From: Vulcanimicrobium winogradskyi
GTDB taxonomy: Bacteria > Vulcanimicrobiota > Vulcanimicrobiia > Vulcanimicrobiales > Vulcanimicrobiaceae
NCBI GenBank assembly: GCA_003134965.1
Contig: PLDA01000006.1
Location: 124,001 to 188,000, forward strand
Direction: 5' to 3'
DNA: 64,000 bases
Both the position numbers and the translations under genes were made by a program. Positions 37,276-45,480 of this stretch are shown here, in pieces (the first letter of the stretch is position 1; the number at the start of each line of letters is the position of its first letter). Under the pieces are notes generated by a model. The model saw only the letters and a list, made by a program, of their open reading frames with translations. It had not been told where the DNA came from and ran no database searches.

Positions 37276-39924
37276 ATGCTCCAGCGTCTGTGCCGGTCCG
37301 CGCTTGCGGTCGGCCTCTTCGTGATCCTGGCCGCGCCTGCCGCCGCCGTCGTCGCACCGTTCAACTTCGACACGACGCCCGGCCGTCTGCCGAAGACGGT
37401 CGTGCCGACCGACTACCGCATCGCGCTCACCCCTGACGCGGAGGCCAAGACGCTGCGCGGCACGGAGGAGGTCACGCTCGACGTGCGGCGACCGACCTCG
37501 CAGATCGTGTTCAACACGCACGACATCACGATCTCCGAGGCGAGCCTCGACGGGACGCGCGTCGCGAAGGTGGCGACCGAGAACGAGAAGCAGCTGACGA
37601 CGCTGACGCTGGCCCGTCCGGCGACGGTCGGGCGGCACCTGCTCACGCTCGTCTACGCCGGAAAGATCGAGGACTCGCCGGACGGCCTGTTCGCGCAGGA
37701 CTACCGGAAACCGGACGGCACGCTGGGGCGGATGCTCTCGACGCAGTTCGAGTCGACCGACGCGCGCCGCATGTTTCCGAGCTGGGATGAGCCGGCGTTC
37801 AGGGCGACGTTCCAGCTGATCGTCACGGTGCCGCGGGCGTGGAAGGTCGTCTCGAACACGCCGATGGTCGCATGGAAGGTGCAGAGAGCCTCGCAAACGG
37901 TGACCTTCGCGCGCACGCCCCGGATGCCGACGTATCTGGTTGAGTTCAGCGGCGGCGATCTGGCGGCGCTCACGGGCTTTGGCTCGAACGGCGTGAAGCA
38001 GTCGGTGTGGGCCGTGCGCGGCGACGAGCAGAACGGCGGCTATGCGCTCGAGAGCGCGAAGCAGATCCTCTCGTACTACGACGACTACTTCGGCGTGAAG
38101 TTCCCGCTCCCGAAGCTCGACCACATCGCGATCCCCGGCGGCTTCGGCGGCGCGATGGAAAACTGGGGCGCGATCACGTACAACGAAAGCATCATCCTCC
38201 ACCGGCCCAACGCGACGCTCAACCAGAAGCAGCGCGGCTACAGCGTCATCGCGCACGAGATGGCGCATCAGTGGAACGGCGATCTCGTGACGATGGGCTG
38301 GTGGGACGATATCTGGCTCAACGAGAGCTTCGCGTCGTGGATGGCGGCGAAGGCGACCGACAAGTTCAACCCCGACTGGCACTGGTGGGAGGGCGAGGCC
38401 GCCTCGAAGGAGTCGGCCATGAACGCGGACGCGCGCTCGAACGTGCACGCGATCCAGCAGCACGTGACCGATGAGCTGCAGGCCGACGCGTCGTTCGATC
38501 CGGCGATCACCTACGACAAAGGCCAAGCGTTCCTGCGCATGCTCGAGGCCTACCTCGGCGACACGACCTTCCGCGGCGGGATTCGCGCCTACATGCAGGC
38601 GCACAAGTACTCCAACGCGACGACGGCCGACCTGTGGAACGCGCTGACCGCGGCGAGCAAGAAAGACGTCGGAGCGCTCGCAAAGGCCTGGACGGAGCAG
38701 CCCGGCTACCCGCTGATCACGGTGACGGCGACGTGCGACGCGGCCGGGAACCGGACCGTCTCGCTCGCGCAGAGGCGCTTTCTCATCGACGGAACGAGCG
38801 TCGGCGCGAGCCAGCTCTGGAACGTTCCGGTCGGGATTGCCAGCGGAACGTCTGCGTCGCGCTACGTGCTGTTCACCACGGCGCAGCAGCGCGGAATCGC
38901 CGCGGGACGCTGCGCCGAGCCGCTGCGCGCCAACGTGTCGGATATCGGATACTACCGCGTGGCGTACGACGACGCGACGTTCGAGACGAATCGGCGCGCG
39001 TTCGCGACGATCCCCGACGACGACAAGATCGGGATGCTGTACGACCAGTGGGCGCTGGTGCGCGTCGGGCGCGTGCCGCTCGCGACGTTCATCGCGCTGG
39101 CGAACGCGATGGGCGACAACGGCAACGAGCACGCTTGGGCGACGATCGTCGAGGGGTTGCAGTCGCTCGAGCGCGATACGCGCGGGACGCCGCAGCACGA
39201 CGCGATGGTGGCGTACGCACGCACGCTGGTGACGCCGCTCGCCACCGCACTCGGCTGGGATGCGAAGCCCGGCGAGTCGGTGCAGACCGGCGAACTGCGG
39301 CGCACGCTGCTCGGCGCGCTCGGCGCGTGGGGTGACCCGGCGACCGTGGCCGAGGCGCGAAAGCGCTTCGACCTCTCGCTGAGCGACGGCAGCACGCTGC
39401 CGCCGGATCTGCGGCAGCTCGTCGTCGGCATCGTCGCCGAGAACGCCGACGCCGCGACGTTCGACAAGCTGCACGCGCTCGCACAGAGCACCAAAGACTC
39501 GATCCTCGCCGGACAGTATCGCGCGGCGCTGATGACCGTCCACGACCCGAAGCTCGCCGAGCAGGCGCTGCAGATCGCCGTCTCCGCCGAAGTCCCGCCG
39601 CAGCAGCGCTCGCTGCGCAGCCGCTACGTCGGCGCGGTCGCGAACCGGAATCCGAAACTCGCCTGGGCGTTCTTCAAGGCGCACTCTGACCAGCTCACCG
39701 CCGGCTTCTCCGTGTTCGAAAAGATGCTCAGCCTGTCGAACTCGGTGCCGACGACCTATTGGGACGGGACGACCCCCGACGACATCGAGGCGTGGCTGAG
39801 GAGCAACCTCCCGCCGAAAGCGAACGAGTACATCGTCAAGGGCATGACCCGGGCCCGCACCGACGCAGCGATCCAGGCCCGCCTCGCCGAGGGCGCCCGA
39901 ACCTTCCTCGCTGCCAAGCCCTAG
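37276..39924 (+). CDS. M1 family aminopeptidase, secreted
   Basis: 882 residues from ATG 37276, which begins a clear signal peptide (SALAVGLFVILAAPAAAVVA). The exopeptidase motif is GGAMENWGAITYNE, and the zinc site is HEMAHQ followed 18 residues later by the Glu in WLNESFASW. The rest is the M1 N-terminal beta domain and C-terminal helical (ERAP1-like) domain, and the length fits the family. It should release N-terminal residues from peptides in the periplasm. The frame continues upstream of 37276, but that part overlaps the divergent gene. Confidence 0.95.
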   Translation: MLQRLCRSALAVGLFVILAAPAAAVVAPFNFDTTPGRLPKTVVPTDYRIALTPDAEAKTLRGTEEVTLDVRRPTSQIVFNTHDITISEASLDGTRVAKVATENEKQLTTLTLARPATVGRHLLTLVYAGKIEDSPDGLFAQDYRKPDGTLGRMLSTQFESTDARRMFPSWDEPAFRATFQLIVTVPRAWKVVSNTPMVAWKVQRASQTVTFARTPRMPTYLVEFSGGDLAALTGFGSNGVKQSVWAVRGDEQNGGYALESAKQILSYYDDYFGVKFPLPKLDHIAIPGGFGGAMENWGAITYNESIILHRPNATLNQKQRGYSVIAHEMAHQWNGDLVTMGWWDDIWLNESFASWMAAKATDKFNPDWHWWEGEAASKESAMNADARSNVHAIQQHVTDELQADASFDPAITYDKGQAFLRMLEAYLGDTTFRGGIRAYMQAHKYSNATTADLWNALTAASKKDVGALAKAWTEQPGYPLITVTATCDAAGNRTVSLAQRRFLIDGTSVGASQLWNVPVGIASGTSASRYVLFTTAQQRGIAAGRCAEPLRANVSDIGYYRVAYDDATFETNRRAFATIPDDDKIGMLYDQWALVRVGRVPLATFIALANAMGDNGNEHAWATIVEGLQSLERDTRGTPQHDAMVAYARTLVTPLATALGWDAKPGESVQTGELRRTLLGALGAWGDPATVAEARKRFDLSLSDGSTLPPDLRQLVVGIVAENADAATFDKLHALAQSTKDSILAGQYRAALMTVHDPKLAEQALQIAVSAEVPPQQRSLRSRYVGAVANRNPKLAWAFFKAHSDQLTAGFSVFEKMLSLSNSVPTTYWDGTTPDDIEAWLRSNLPPKANEYIVKGMTRARTDAAIQARLAEGARTFLAAKP

Positions 39925-39947
39925 CCCGCGCGAAGGATTCGGGTCGA

Positions 39948-39975
39948 GGAGAATCGAACGGATGTTCGATTCTCC
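39948..39975 (+). promoter_or_regulatory. LexA (SOS) box before alkB-like gene
   Basis: GGAGAATCGAAC, a 4-base spacer GGAT and GTTCGATTCTCC form a perfect 12-base inverted repeat ending at the ATG. Its centre CGAACGGATGTTCG is an exact match to the Bacillus/Actinobacteria LexA consensus CGAAC-N4-GTTCG. Bound LexA would block transcription or initiation of the AlkB gene. The repeat could also fold in RNA and hide the GGAG ribosome site. Confidence 0.8.
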
Positions 39976-40584
39976 ATGTCCAGGCAACTCGCGCTCTTCG
40001 CCTCCGCCGCCAGCCCGACGCGTCTGGTCGGGGACCGGGGCGACGTCACCTACGTCCCCGAGTTCCTCGATCGCGCGCTGGCCGACGCGCTCCTCCGCGA
40101 GCTGAGCTCCGACACGCGCTGGCGCGCCGACTCCAGGATCATGTACGGCAAGCGCGTCCTGGTGCCGCGCGAGACCGCCGGCCGCGGCGAGAAGATGCCG
40201 CAGCCGTGGACCCCGGCGCTCTCGCTCGTTCGGGAGATGGCGGAACGCCACACCGGCACGGCTTTCGACTATTGCTTCCTCAACCGCTATCGCGACGGCA
40301 ACGATGCGGTCGCCTGGCACGGCGACCGCGACGGTTCGCGCGACGCGCGCCTGGTCGTCGCGTCACTCTCACTCGGCGCAACGCGCACGTTCCAACTCCG
40401 TCCAAAAAAAGAGAGCGGACTACGCCACGACCCGATCAGCATCGACGTCACGCACGGCGACATGATCGTGATGGCCGGCGACACCCAACTCCACTGGGAA
40501 CACCGCGTCCCCCGCGACCCCCGCATCACGGGCGAACGCCTCAACATCACGTTCAGGCAGCACCGCGCCCGCGAGACGTGGTGA
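39976..40584 (+). CDS. AlkB-like 2-oxoglutarate/Fe(II) dioxygenase
   Basis: 202 residues. The HxD pair is in WHGDRDGS, the distal His in HWEHRV, and the two Arg residues that bind 2-oxoglutarate and substrate are in GERLNITFRQHR. VTYVPEFLDRALADALLREL at the N-terminus is the AlkB/ALKBH2-like strand-helix. It should remove methyl groups from 1-methyladenine and 3-methylcytosine in DNA. The adjoining SOS box supports a DNA-damage role. It overlaps the next gene by four bases (GTGA). Confidence 0.93.
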   Translation: MSRQLALFASAASPTRLVGDRGDVTYVPEFLDRALADALLRELSSDTRWRADSRIMYGKRVLVPRETAGRGEKMPQPWTPALSLVREMAERHTGTAFDYCFLNRYRDGNDAVAWHGDRDGSRDARLVVASLSLGATRTFQLRPKKESGLRHDPISIDVTHGDMIVMAGDTQLHWEHRVPRDPRITGERLNITFRQHRARETW

Positions 40585-41150
40585 GCTCGCGCGCGCTGGC
40601 GATACTGCTCTGCTCCGCACTCGCCGCGTGCGCGACGAAGGGCGACGGCGGAGGGCCGCGTGCGATCGCCACCGCCGAATTTGCGGGCGTCGACGTGGCG
40701 TATGCAGCCAACCATGTCCTGATGCACGAGAAACACACCGGATTCGCAACGACCTGCGCGGTCCTGAACCCGGGCCAGGATGTGCGGATGACGCCGCCGA
40801 GCTATCGCGTTGACGACCTCGGGCGCGCGGGCGAGCCGCGCCCGAATCGCAAAGACCTGGAGATGGTGCGCAAGATTCGGCGGTACGTCCATTCCAGCAC
40901 CCTGCGGTTCGCCTATCTCGCGAAGAACGAGAAGTGGTTCATCGTCTACGATGCCGTCTGGGGACCGTGTACCGGCAACGCACCGGGCTACTTCGTGCTC
41001 AACGGCGGCTGCAACGAGTTCTATATGCCGAGCGGCCAGAGCGACATAACGACCGGCGTGCCGGAATGCTTCAGTCCACCGCGACCGTGGATCCCCCACG
41101 ACCGCGGAAACGGCGATCCCAAACTATGGAGCCGCCCCGGCCCAAATTAA
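40581..41150 (+). CDS. Lipoprotein of unknown function
   Basis: 189 residues from GTG 40581, overlapping the alkB-like stop. The lipobox is LAAC (LAILLCSALAAC). The mature part has VDVAYAANHVLMHEKHTGF, TLRFAYLAKNEKWFIVYDAV, WGPCTGNAPGYFVLNGGCNE and four further cysteines, suggesting disulphides. It is probably exported and membrane-anchored. Co-transcription with the SOS-regulated gene makes damage-inducible expression possible. Family not recognised. Confidence 0.75.
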   Translation: MSSRALAILLCSALAACATKGDGGGPRAIATAEFAGVDVAYAANHVLMHEKHTGFATTCAVLNPGQDVRMTPPSYRVDDLGRAGEPRPNRKDLEMVRKIRRYVHSSTLRFAYLAKNEKWFIVYDAVWGPCTGNAPGYFVLNGGCNEFYMPSGQSDITTGVPECFSPPRPWIPHDRGNGDPKLWSRPGPN

Positions 41151-41195
41151 CTTGTCGAAGGGCGAACGATCGCGCGACGTAGCGCGACGTTCCCC

Positions 41196-41624
41196 GAGCT
41201 CACCGCGAACTGCCACTTGACCTAATGTCACCCTGATCCTTCGACAGGCTCAGGATGACGTCGAAGGGCGAACGATCGCGACAAGCTTCGGATCGCGTCC
41301 CAATCGCCGCGAATGAGGGCCTCTTTCTTCGCGCGCGACCATCCCTTGAGTCGTTTCTCGACGAAGATCGCCTCGAGCGCGTCCGGAAGACTTCCGAATA
41401 CACGAGCGTCACCGGCCGGCGGCCGTAAACATAGGATCTTCGATCGACACCGAGCGAGTGCTCCGCGACGCGGATGTCGACGCGCGACGTGACGCCGACA
41501 TAGTATGTCCCATCCCGGCAGCGCAGCATGTAGACCCAATAGTCTTTCACGCCATACCACTGCGCCGACCGCACCCTTCGACAAGCTCAGGGTGACATTA
41601 GGAGAGTAGGTGATCCGAGGTGAG
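41196..41624. mobile_element. GIY-YIG-carrying element bounded by inverted REP-like repeats
   Basis: Inverted extended repeat units lie at 41196-41276 and 41573-41624. They include a perfect 16-base inverted repeat CCTAATGTCACCCTGA (41221-41236) / TCAGGGTGACATTAGG (41587-41602). Between them is the GIY-YIG nuclease gene, whose start codon and last codons lie in or at the repeats. A partial extra unit stands at 41150-41171. The same ends flank the deleted derivative at 16955-17148. Mobility is inferred from this structure. Confidence 0.6.
41228..41574 (-). pseudogene. GIY-YIG nuclease gene with a frameshift
   Basis: From GTG 41574 the frame encodes YWVYMLRCRDGTYYVGVTSR, VDIRVAEHSLGVDRRSYVYG, RRPVTLVYSE, the GIY-YIG core of the small UPF0213-like nucleases. 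The rest (SLPDALEAIFVEKRLKGWSR, AKKEALIRGDWDAIRSLSRS, FALR) lies in the next frame and stops at 41228. Adding one A in GGAAG at about 41393 restores YSESLPDALEAIF. The active-site Tyr and Arg and the Glu of FVEKR are all present. Either the gene has decayed recently or the base call is wrong. The last codons are formed by the repeat. Confidence 0.8.
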
Positions 41625-41673
41625 CCCGGGGGACATTGGGGCGTCAGGATGACAATGATCCGATTAAAATCAA

Positions 41674-41706
41674 AGAGGCACGCTCGGCAGAGCGTGCCTC
41701 TTCCTT
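41674..41706 (+). terminator. Rho-independent terminator, gene not identified
   Basis: AGAGGCACGCTC (41674-41685), loop GGCA, GAGCGTGCCTCT (41690-41701), then TCCTTTTT. A perfect 12-base stem preceded by A-rich sequence, so it may act in both directions. It sits between repeat copies without an obvious gene to serve (41625-41838). Confidence 0.85.
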
Positions 41707-41714
41707 TTTGTCGC

Positions 41715-41775
41715 GATCGTTCGCCCTTCGACAAGCTCAGGGTGACATCGGGGAAAGTGGCGACGCGAGGTGAGC
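41715..41775. repeat. REP-like repeat, complete extended unit
   Basis: GATCGTTCGCCCTTCGACAA, GCTCAGGGTGACATCGGGG, then GTGGCGACGCGAGGTGAGC. Same orientation as the unit at 18633. Confidence 0.85.
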
Positions 41776-41838
41776 GCCGGCGAGGCATCTAGCCATTCGC
41801 TACAAGCGATCGTATAACCACGCGGGTGGTGCCCTGCG

Positions 41839-42582
41839 ATGTCTGGAACCGCCCTCGACGTGGCGCAGCGTTACCGTCTCCGACGACCGGCGATCGCGTT
41901 TGCGGCGCTTTTTCTGCTGGCGGCGGCGTCGCCGCAGCCGTCTGTCCAAGCCAAAGGGCTCGGTGCAGCTGCCGCGGCGCGCATCGTCTCGGCGCCGAAT
42001 GCCGAACCGGCGACCGTCCGTATCTCCTACACGGATAGCGCCCGTCATCAAGCGGGGCTCGTCACGCACCCTCAAGCGGCAGAATATCTCCAGAATGTCG
42101 AGTATCCGGTAACCGCGTTTTACGCCGTTCCGGGTGAGGCGAATCCGGTCTTTCGCGTCAGCGTGAGCGCCGATGCCGGCCGGAATCTGGCCGTCGAAGA
42201 CATCTACGTCCTGGCCCGCGGCGGGAAAGCAACCCGCGTCCCCGTGTATTCGGTCGACGACGTTGCCGCAGACGCGAGGCCGATCTCTGCCGCGCAGCAT
42301 TTCGCGCGAGCCACGCGCACGCTCCACTTCAAGCGCGAGCTCGACCGCGTCGGAGGCGGCAGCGTTCAGGGGTTCGCGCAATACTTCGTCCGCCTCTCCG
42401 ACGGGACGCCGGCGATCCTTCAAACGCACTGGCTCCTCGAGGACAAGTCCTACGACGCCCCGCAGCACGTGACGAAGCCGGAACCCGAACCAAGCGTTGT
42501 GGGAACCTGCTATCGGCTCTATCGCGAAACGTCGTATACGTTCTTCGCGATCTGCTCCCCGAGGGCTACGCACACGTCGTAG
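41839..42582 (+). CDS. Exported hypothetical protein
   Basis: 247 residues from ATG 41839. One hydrophobic stretch (AIAFAALFLLAAAS) after a basic N-terminus serves as signal peptide or anchor. The mature part includes TVRISYTDSARHQAGLVT, YPVTAFYAVPGEANPVFRVS, TLHFKRELDRVGGGSVQGFA and two cysteines near the end. No family recognised. Confidence 0.65.
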   Translation: MSGTALDVAQRYRLRRPAIAFAALFLLAAASPQPSVQAKGLGAAAAARIVSAPNAEPATVRISYTDSARHQAGLVTHPQAAEYLQNVEYPVTAFYAVPGEANPVFRVSVSADAGRNLAVEDIYVLARGGKATRVPVYSVDDVAADARPISAAQHFARATRTLHFKRELDRVGGGSVQGFAQYFVRLSDGTPAILQTHWLLEDKSYDAPQHVTKPEPEPSVVGTCYRLYRETSYTFFAICSPRATHTS

Positions 42583-42696
42583 CGCCGCTGGAAGCGAGCG
42601 CGATGAGACGGCATTTCGAACGCGCCGAGGCCCCGGCTACCTAGTTTCGGCTATTCGGCTGGCTTGACGCGCGATGTACAACGCATGACGCCGGGC

Positions 42697-43986
42697 TTAC
42701 GCGGCGGTTGGGGTGAACTGGGCTTCTTCGGTGGAGCCGGTTAGGGCGGTGGTGGAGGATGTGCCGCCGCTGACGACTTTGGCGACCTCGTCGAAGTAGC
42801 CGGTGCCGACTTCGCGCTGGTGGCGTGTTGCGGTGTAGCCGAGCGACTCGCTCGCGAACTCGCGCTGCTGGAACTCGGCGTAGGCGGTCATCCCGCGCTG
42901 CGCGTAGTCGTGCGCGAGTTCAAACATCGAGTAGTTCAGCGCGTGCCAGCCGGCCAGCGTGATGAACTGGAACCGGTAGCCGTATTCGAACAGCTTCTGC
43001 CGGTACTGCGCGATCGTGGCGTCGTCGATCTTGAGCTTCCAGTTGAACGACGGCGAACAGTTATAGGCGAGCATCTTGCCCGGGAACTTCGCGTGGATCC
43101 CCTTCGCGAAGGCTTCGGCTTCCTCGAGCGAAGGATGCGAGGTCTCACACCAGATCAGATCGCAGTACGGCGCGTAGGCGAGCCCGCGCGCGATCGCCTG
43201 ATCGATCCCCGGCTTCACGCGGTAGAAGCCCTCGGGTGTGCGTTCGCCGGTGAGGAACGGTTTGTCGCGATCGTCGACGTCGCTGAGCAGCAGGTTCGCA
43301 GCGTCGGCGTCGGTGCGCGCGAGCAGCACGGTCGGTACGTCGCACACGTCGGTCGCGAGCCTTGCCGCGATCAGATTCCGGATCGCCTGTGCGGTCGGGA
43401 TCAGCACCTTGCCGCCCAGATGGCCGCATTTTTTCTCGGACGCGAGCTGGTCTTCGAGATGGATCCCCGCCGCGCCGGCGGCGATCATCGACTTCGCCAG
43501 CTCGAACACGTTGAGCGGCCCGCCGAACCCGGCTTCCATGTCGGCGACGATCGGTGCGAACCAGTCGCGTTCGCCGCCGCGCCCCTCGACCGTGTCGATC
43601 TGGTCGGCGCGCTGGAACGCGTTGTTGATGCGCTCGACCACTTTCGGTACCGAATCGTACGGATAGAGCGACTGGTCGGGATAGATCTGGCCGGCGGTGT
43701 TCGCGTCGGCCGCGACTTGCCAGCCGGAGAGATAGATCGCCTTGAGGCCGGCTTTGACCGACTGGACCGCCTGACCGCCGGTGAGACACCCGAGCGCCGC
43801 GACCGGCTCGTCTTGGGCGAGCAGCGCGCGCAGCTTCTCCGCGCCGTAGCGCGCCAGCGTGTGTTCGATGTGAACGCTGCCGCGCAGCCGCGCAACGTCC
43901 TGGGCGGAATACGGGCGCGCCGCCGCGGATGATGTGCCGTTGCCGTTGCCGTTGCGATTGCTCGGGAACGTCGGGAACTCGGTCAC
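42697..43986 (-). CDS. aceA: Isocitrate lyase
   Basis: 429 residues from GTG 43986, preceded by AGGAGG. The active-site loop KKCGHLGGKVL (catalytic Cys), LSGWQVAADANTAGQIYPDQ, DMEAGFGGPLNVFELAKSMI, LIWCETSHPSLEEAE, LAYNCSPSFNW and the C-terminal QREVGTGYFDEVAKVV are all standard. It splits isocitrate to succinate and glyoxylate, the first step of the glyoxylate shunt, allowing growth on acetate or fatty acids. Malate synthase is not in the window. The frame continues upstream of the GTG but without coding character. Confidence 0.97.
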   Translation of the reverse strand: MTEFPTFPSNRNGNGNGTSSAAARPYSAQDVARLRGSVHIEHTLARYGAEKLRALLAQDEPVAALGCLTGGQAVQSVKAGLKAIYLSGWQVAADANTAGQIYPDQSLYPYDSVPKVVERINNAFQRADQIDTVEGRGGERDWFAPIVADMEAGFGGPLNVFELAKSMIAAGAAGIHLEDQLASEKKCGHLGGKVLIPTAQAIRNLIAARLATDVCDVPTVLLARTDADAANLLLSDVDDRDKPFLTGERTPEGFYRVKPGIDQAIARGLAYAPYCDLIWCETSHPSLEEAEAFAKGIHAKFPGKMLAYNCSPSFNWKLKIDDATIAQYRQKLFEYGYRFQFITLAGWHALNYSMFELAHDYAQRGMTAYAEFQQREFASESLGYTATRHQREVGTGYFDEVAKVVSGGTSSTTALTGSTEEAQFTPTAA

Positions 43987-44127
43987 GGAGGCCCTCCTGG
44001 GTGCCGGGTGGTGACCGCAGTATAGCCAGGCTCGACGCAGCGTGAGGCGTTTTCGGGCGCCAGAGGTCAGGCCTCGAACGCGAACGGTACGTTTTGCAGC
44101 GCGAGACGCGGGAGACGAATATACATC

Positions 44128-44310
44128 ATGACTGAAGAAAAACACCCGGCGCTCGAAGGTGAGGACCCCGGGGTGACGACATGGGGCGACGGCGAGACGA
44201 TCACGACCGGCGATCAGGTCGCGGGCGATCTGACCACCGAGACCGGGGAAGCGCTCCGCACGGAGACCGGTGGGGATGCGCTCCTCGAGGACGCTCGCCC
44301 CAAGCCTTGA
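44128..44310 (+). CDS. Small hydrophilic hypothetical protein
   Basis: 60 residues: TEEKHPALEGEDPGVTTWGD, GETITTGDQVAGDLTTETGE and a Pro-rich end. Acidic, Thr/Gly-rich and probably disordered. GGGAGA lies upstream of the ATG. It diverges from isocitrate lyase. Confidence 0.5.
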   Translation: MTEEKHPALEGEDPGVTTWGDGETITTGDQVAGDLTTETGEALRTETGGDALLEDARPKP

Positions 44311-44383
44311 GGCCGGTCGCGCCGGCTAGAACGGGCATCCCTCGTTCCTCGCCGGCGCCCCGCCCGGCAGCGCGAGCAATGCC

Positions 44384-45370
44384 CTACGGGTGACGGATCA
44401 TATCGAGCGGAGACGTTTTTGGGACAAAGCCGTCAGGCACTTCGAAGAGTGCTGGATCAGGATCGGTGGGTGCGATGTTCCCCTCCTCGGCGACGGTCGA
44501 CAAGGACCGTGCGCCGGCGCGCGTGACCGTCACCTCATACAGCGCGACGCGGTCGATGGGCATCGCAGGTCCGGTATGGGTCGCGCCCGGGCAATCCAAC
44601 GGTATCAGGTTTCCGTCAAGGTCGCGCTTCGGGGGCTCGGTATAGGGGGATTCGTATCGCGTCAACACCACGGAGAGGCTGCTCCCAGTGAACGTCGTCT
44701 CGAAGATATCCGTCGAAACGGTGTCGAGCACTTGGACTCCTCGATTGACCGTCGTCGACGGTGAGCAAAGGACTGCGCGCGTCGAGGCATCGCTGAGTCC
44801 CGGCTTATTTGCAGATGATGTGGAATAGGTCTTGAGCGCGAGATCGAGATAGATACGTTTGTCTTGATCGGGCTTGACGATGAGTACCGTTTGGTTCGAC
44901 ACGTCCTCGCGACGAGTCCAGCCCTTGAAATACGTCACGTGGTACCATTTCCCGAGCTGTTGTTCGAGGCGAAAGGCTTTGACCTGCGCCTCCACGGGAC
45001 CGATGAGCTCGCTGCGGAGCTTCACCTCGAACGCCCTCGAAGCGATGAGAACACCCAGTATTCCGACGCCGGGGATTCTGCCGAGTGCGCTCATTTCCAG
45101 GCGTCTCTTCGGATCTGCAGCTTCCTTGAATATCTCCGCCACACGCTTACGAGAGTCGGCGGAGCCCAACTCGCCGTTCAGCAGAGCTGTCTTGATTGCG
45201 GCGAGATCGGTCTGGAAGCCGCCGGGCGGATGCGAGGCGGGATCGGCGGAGTTCCACCGGATCTGATCGTACTCGAGACCCGAGGGTTCTGCATTTGCGC
45301 GAACGGCAAAGAGCCCAAGCAACGCCGCTGCTGCCGCCGCGGCCAGACCTGCTTTGGAAAGGCTGTTCAT
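44384..45370 (-). CDS. Exported protein of unknown function
   Basis: 328 residues from ATG 45370, with AGGGGAG upstream. A signal peptide (AGLAAAAAAALLGLFAVRAN) is followed by a helical region (AIKTALLNGELGSADSRKRV) and a beta-rich C-terminal half containing KWYHVTYFKGWTRREDVSNQ, ILVKPDQ-like strands and VALYEVTVTRAG. The family is not recognised. It follows the M16 peptidase gene in the same direction after 110 bases and could be part of that unit. Confidence 0.7.
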   Translation of the reverse strand: MNSLSKAGLAAAAAAALLGLFAVRANAEPSGLEYDQIRWNSADPASHPPGGFQTDLAAIKTALLNGELGSADSRKRVAEIFKEAADPKRRLEMSALGRIPGVGILGVLIASRAFEVKLRSELIGPVEAQVKAFRLEQQLGKWYHVTYFKGWTRREDVSNQTVLIVKPDQDKRIYLDLALKTYSTSSANKPGLSDASTRAVLCSPSTTVNRGVQVLDTVSTDIFETTFTGSSLSVVLTRYESPYTEPPKRDLDGNLIPLDCPGATHTGPAMPIDRVALYEVTVTRAGARSLSTVAEEGNIAPTDPDPALFEVPDGFVPKTSPLDMIRHP

Positions 45371-45480
45371 TGTAGCCACTCCCCTAGGTGGTTCCAGCGT
45401 TCGACGCGCGGTGACCGTTTCCCAGGACAAAGTCGACGCTCACCCGGCTGACCGCGACGCGTTCTGCGTCCTGACCGTGA

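Noticed and set aside
39962..39980. ATG inside the SOS inverted repeat as a start of the AlkB gene
   Set aside because: It is out of frame with the AlkB protein; ATG 39976 gives the conserved sequence.
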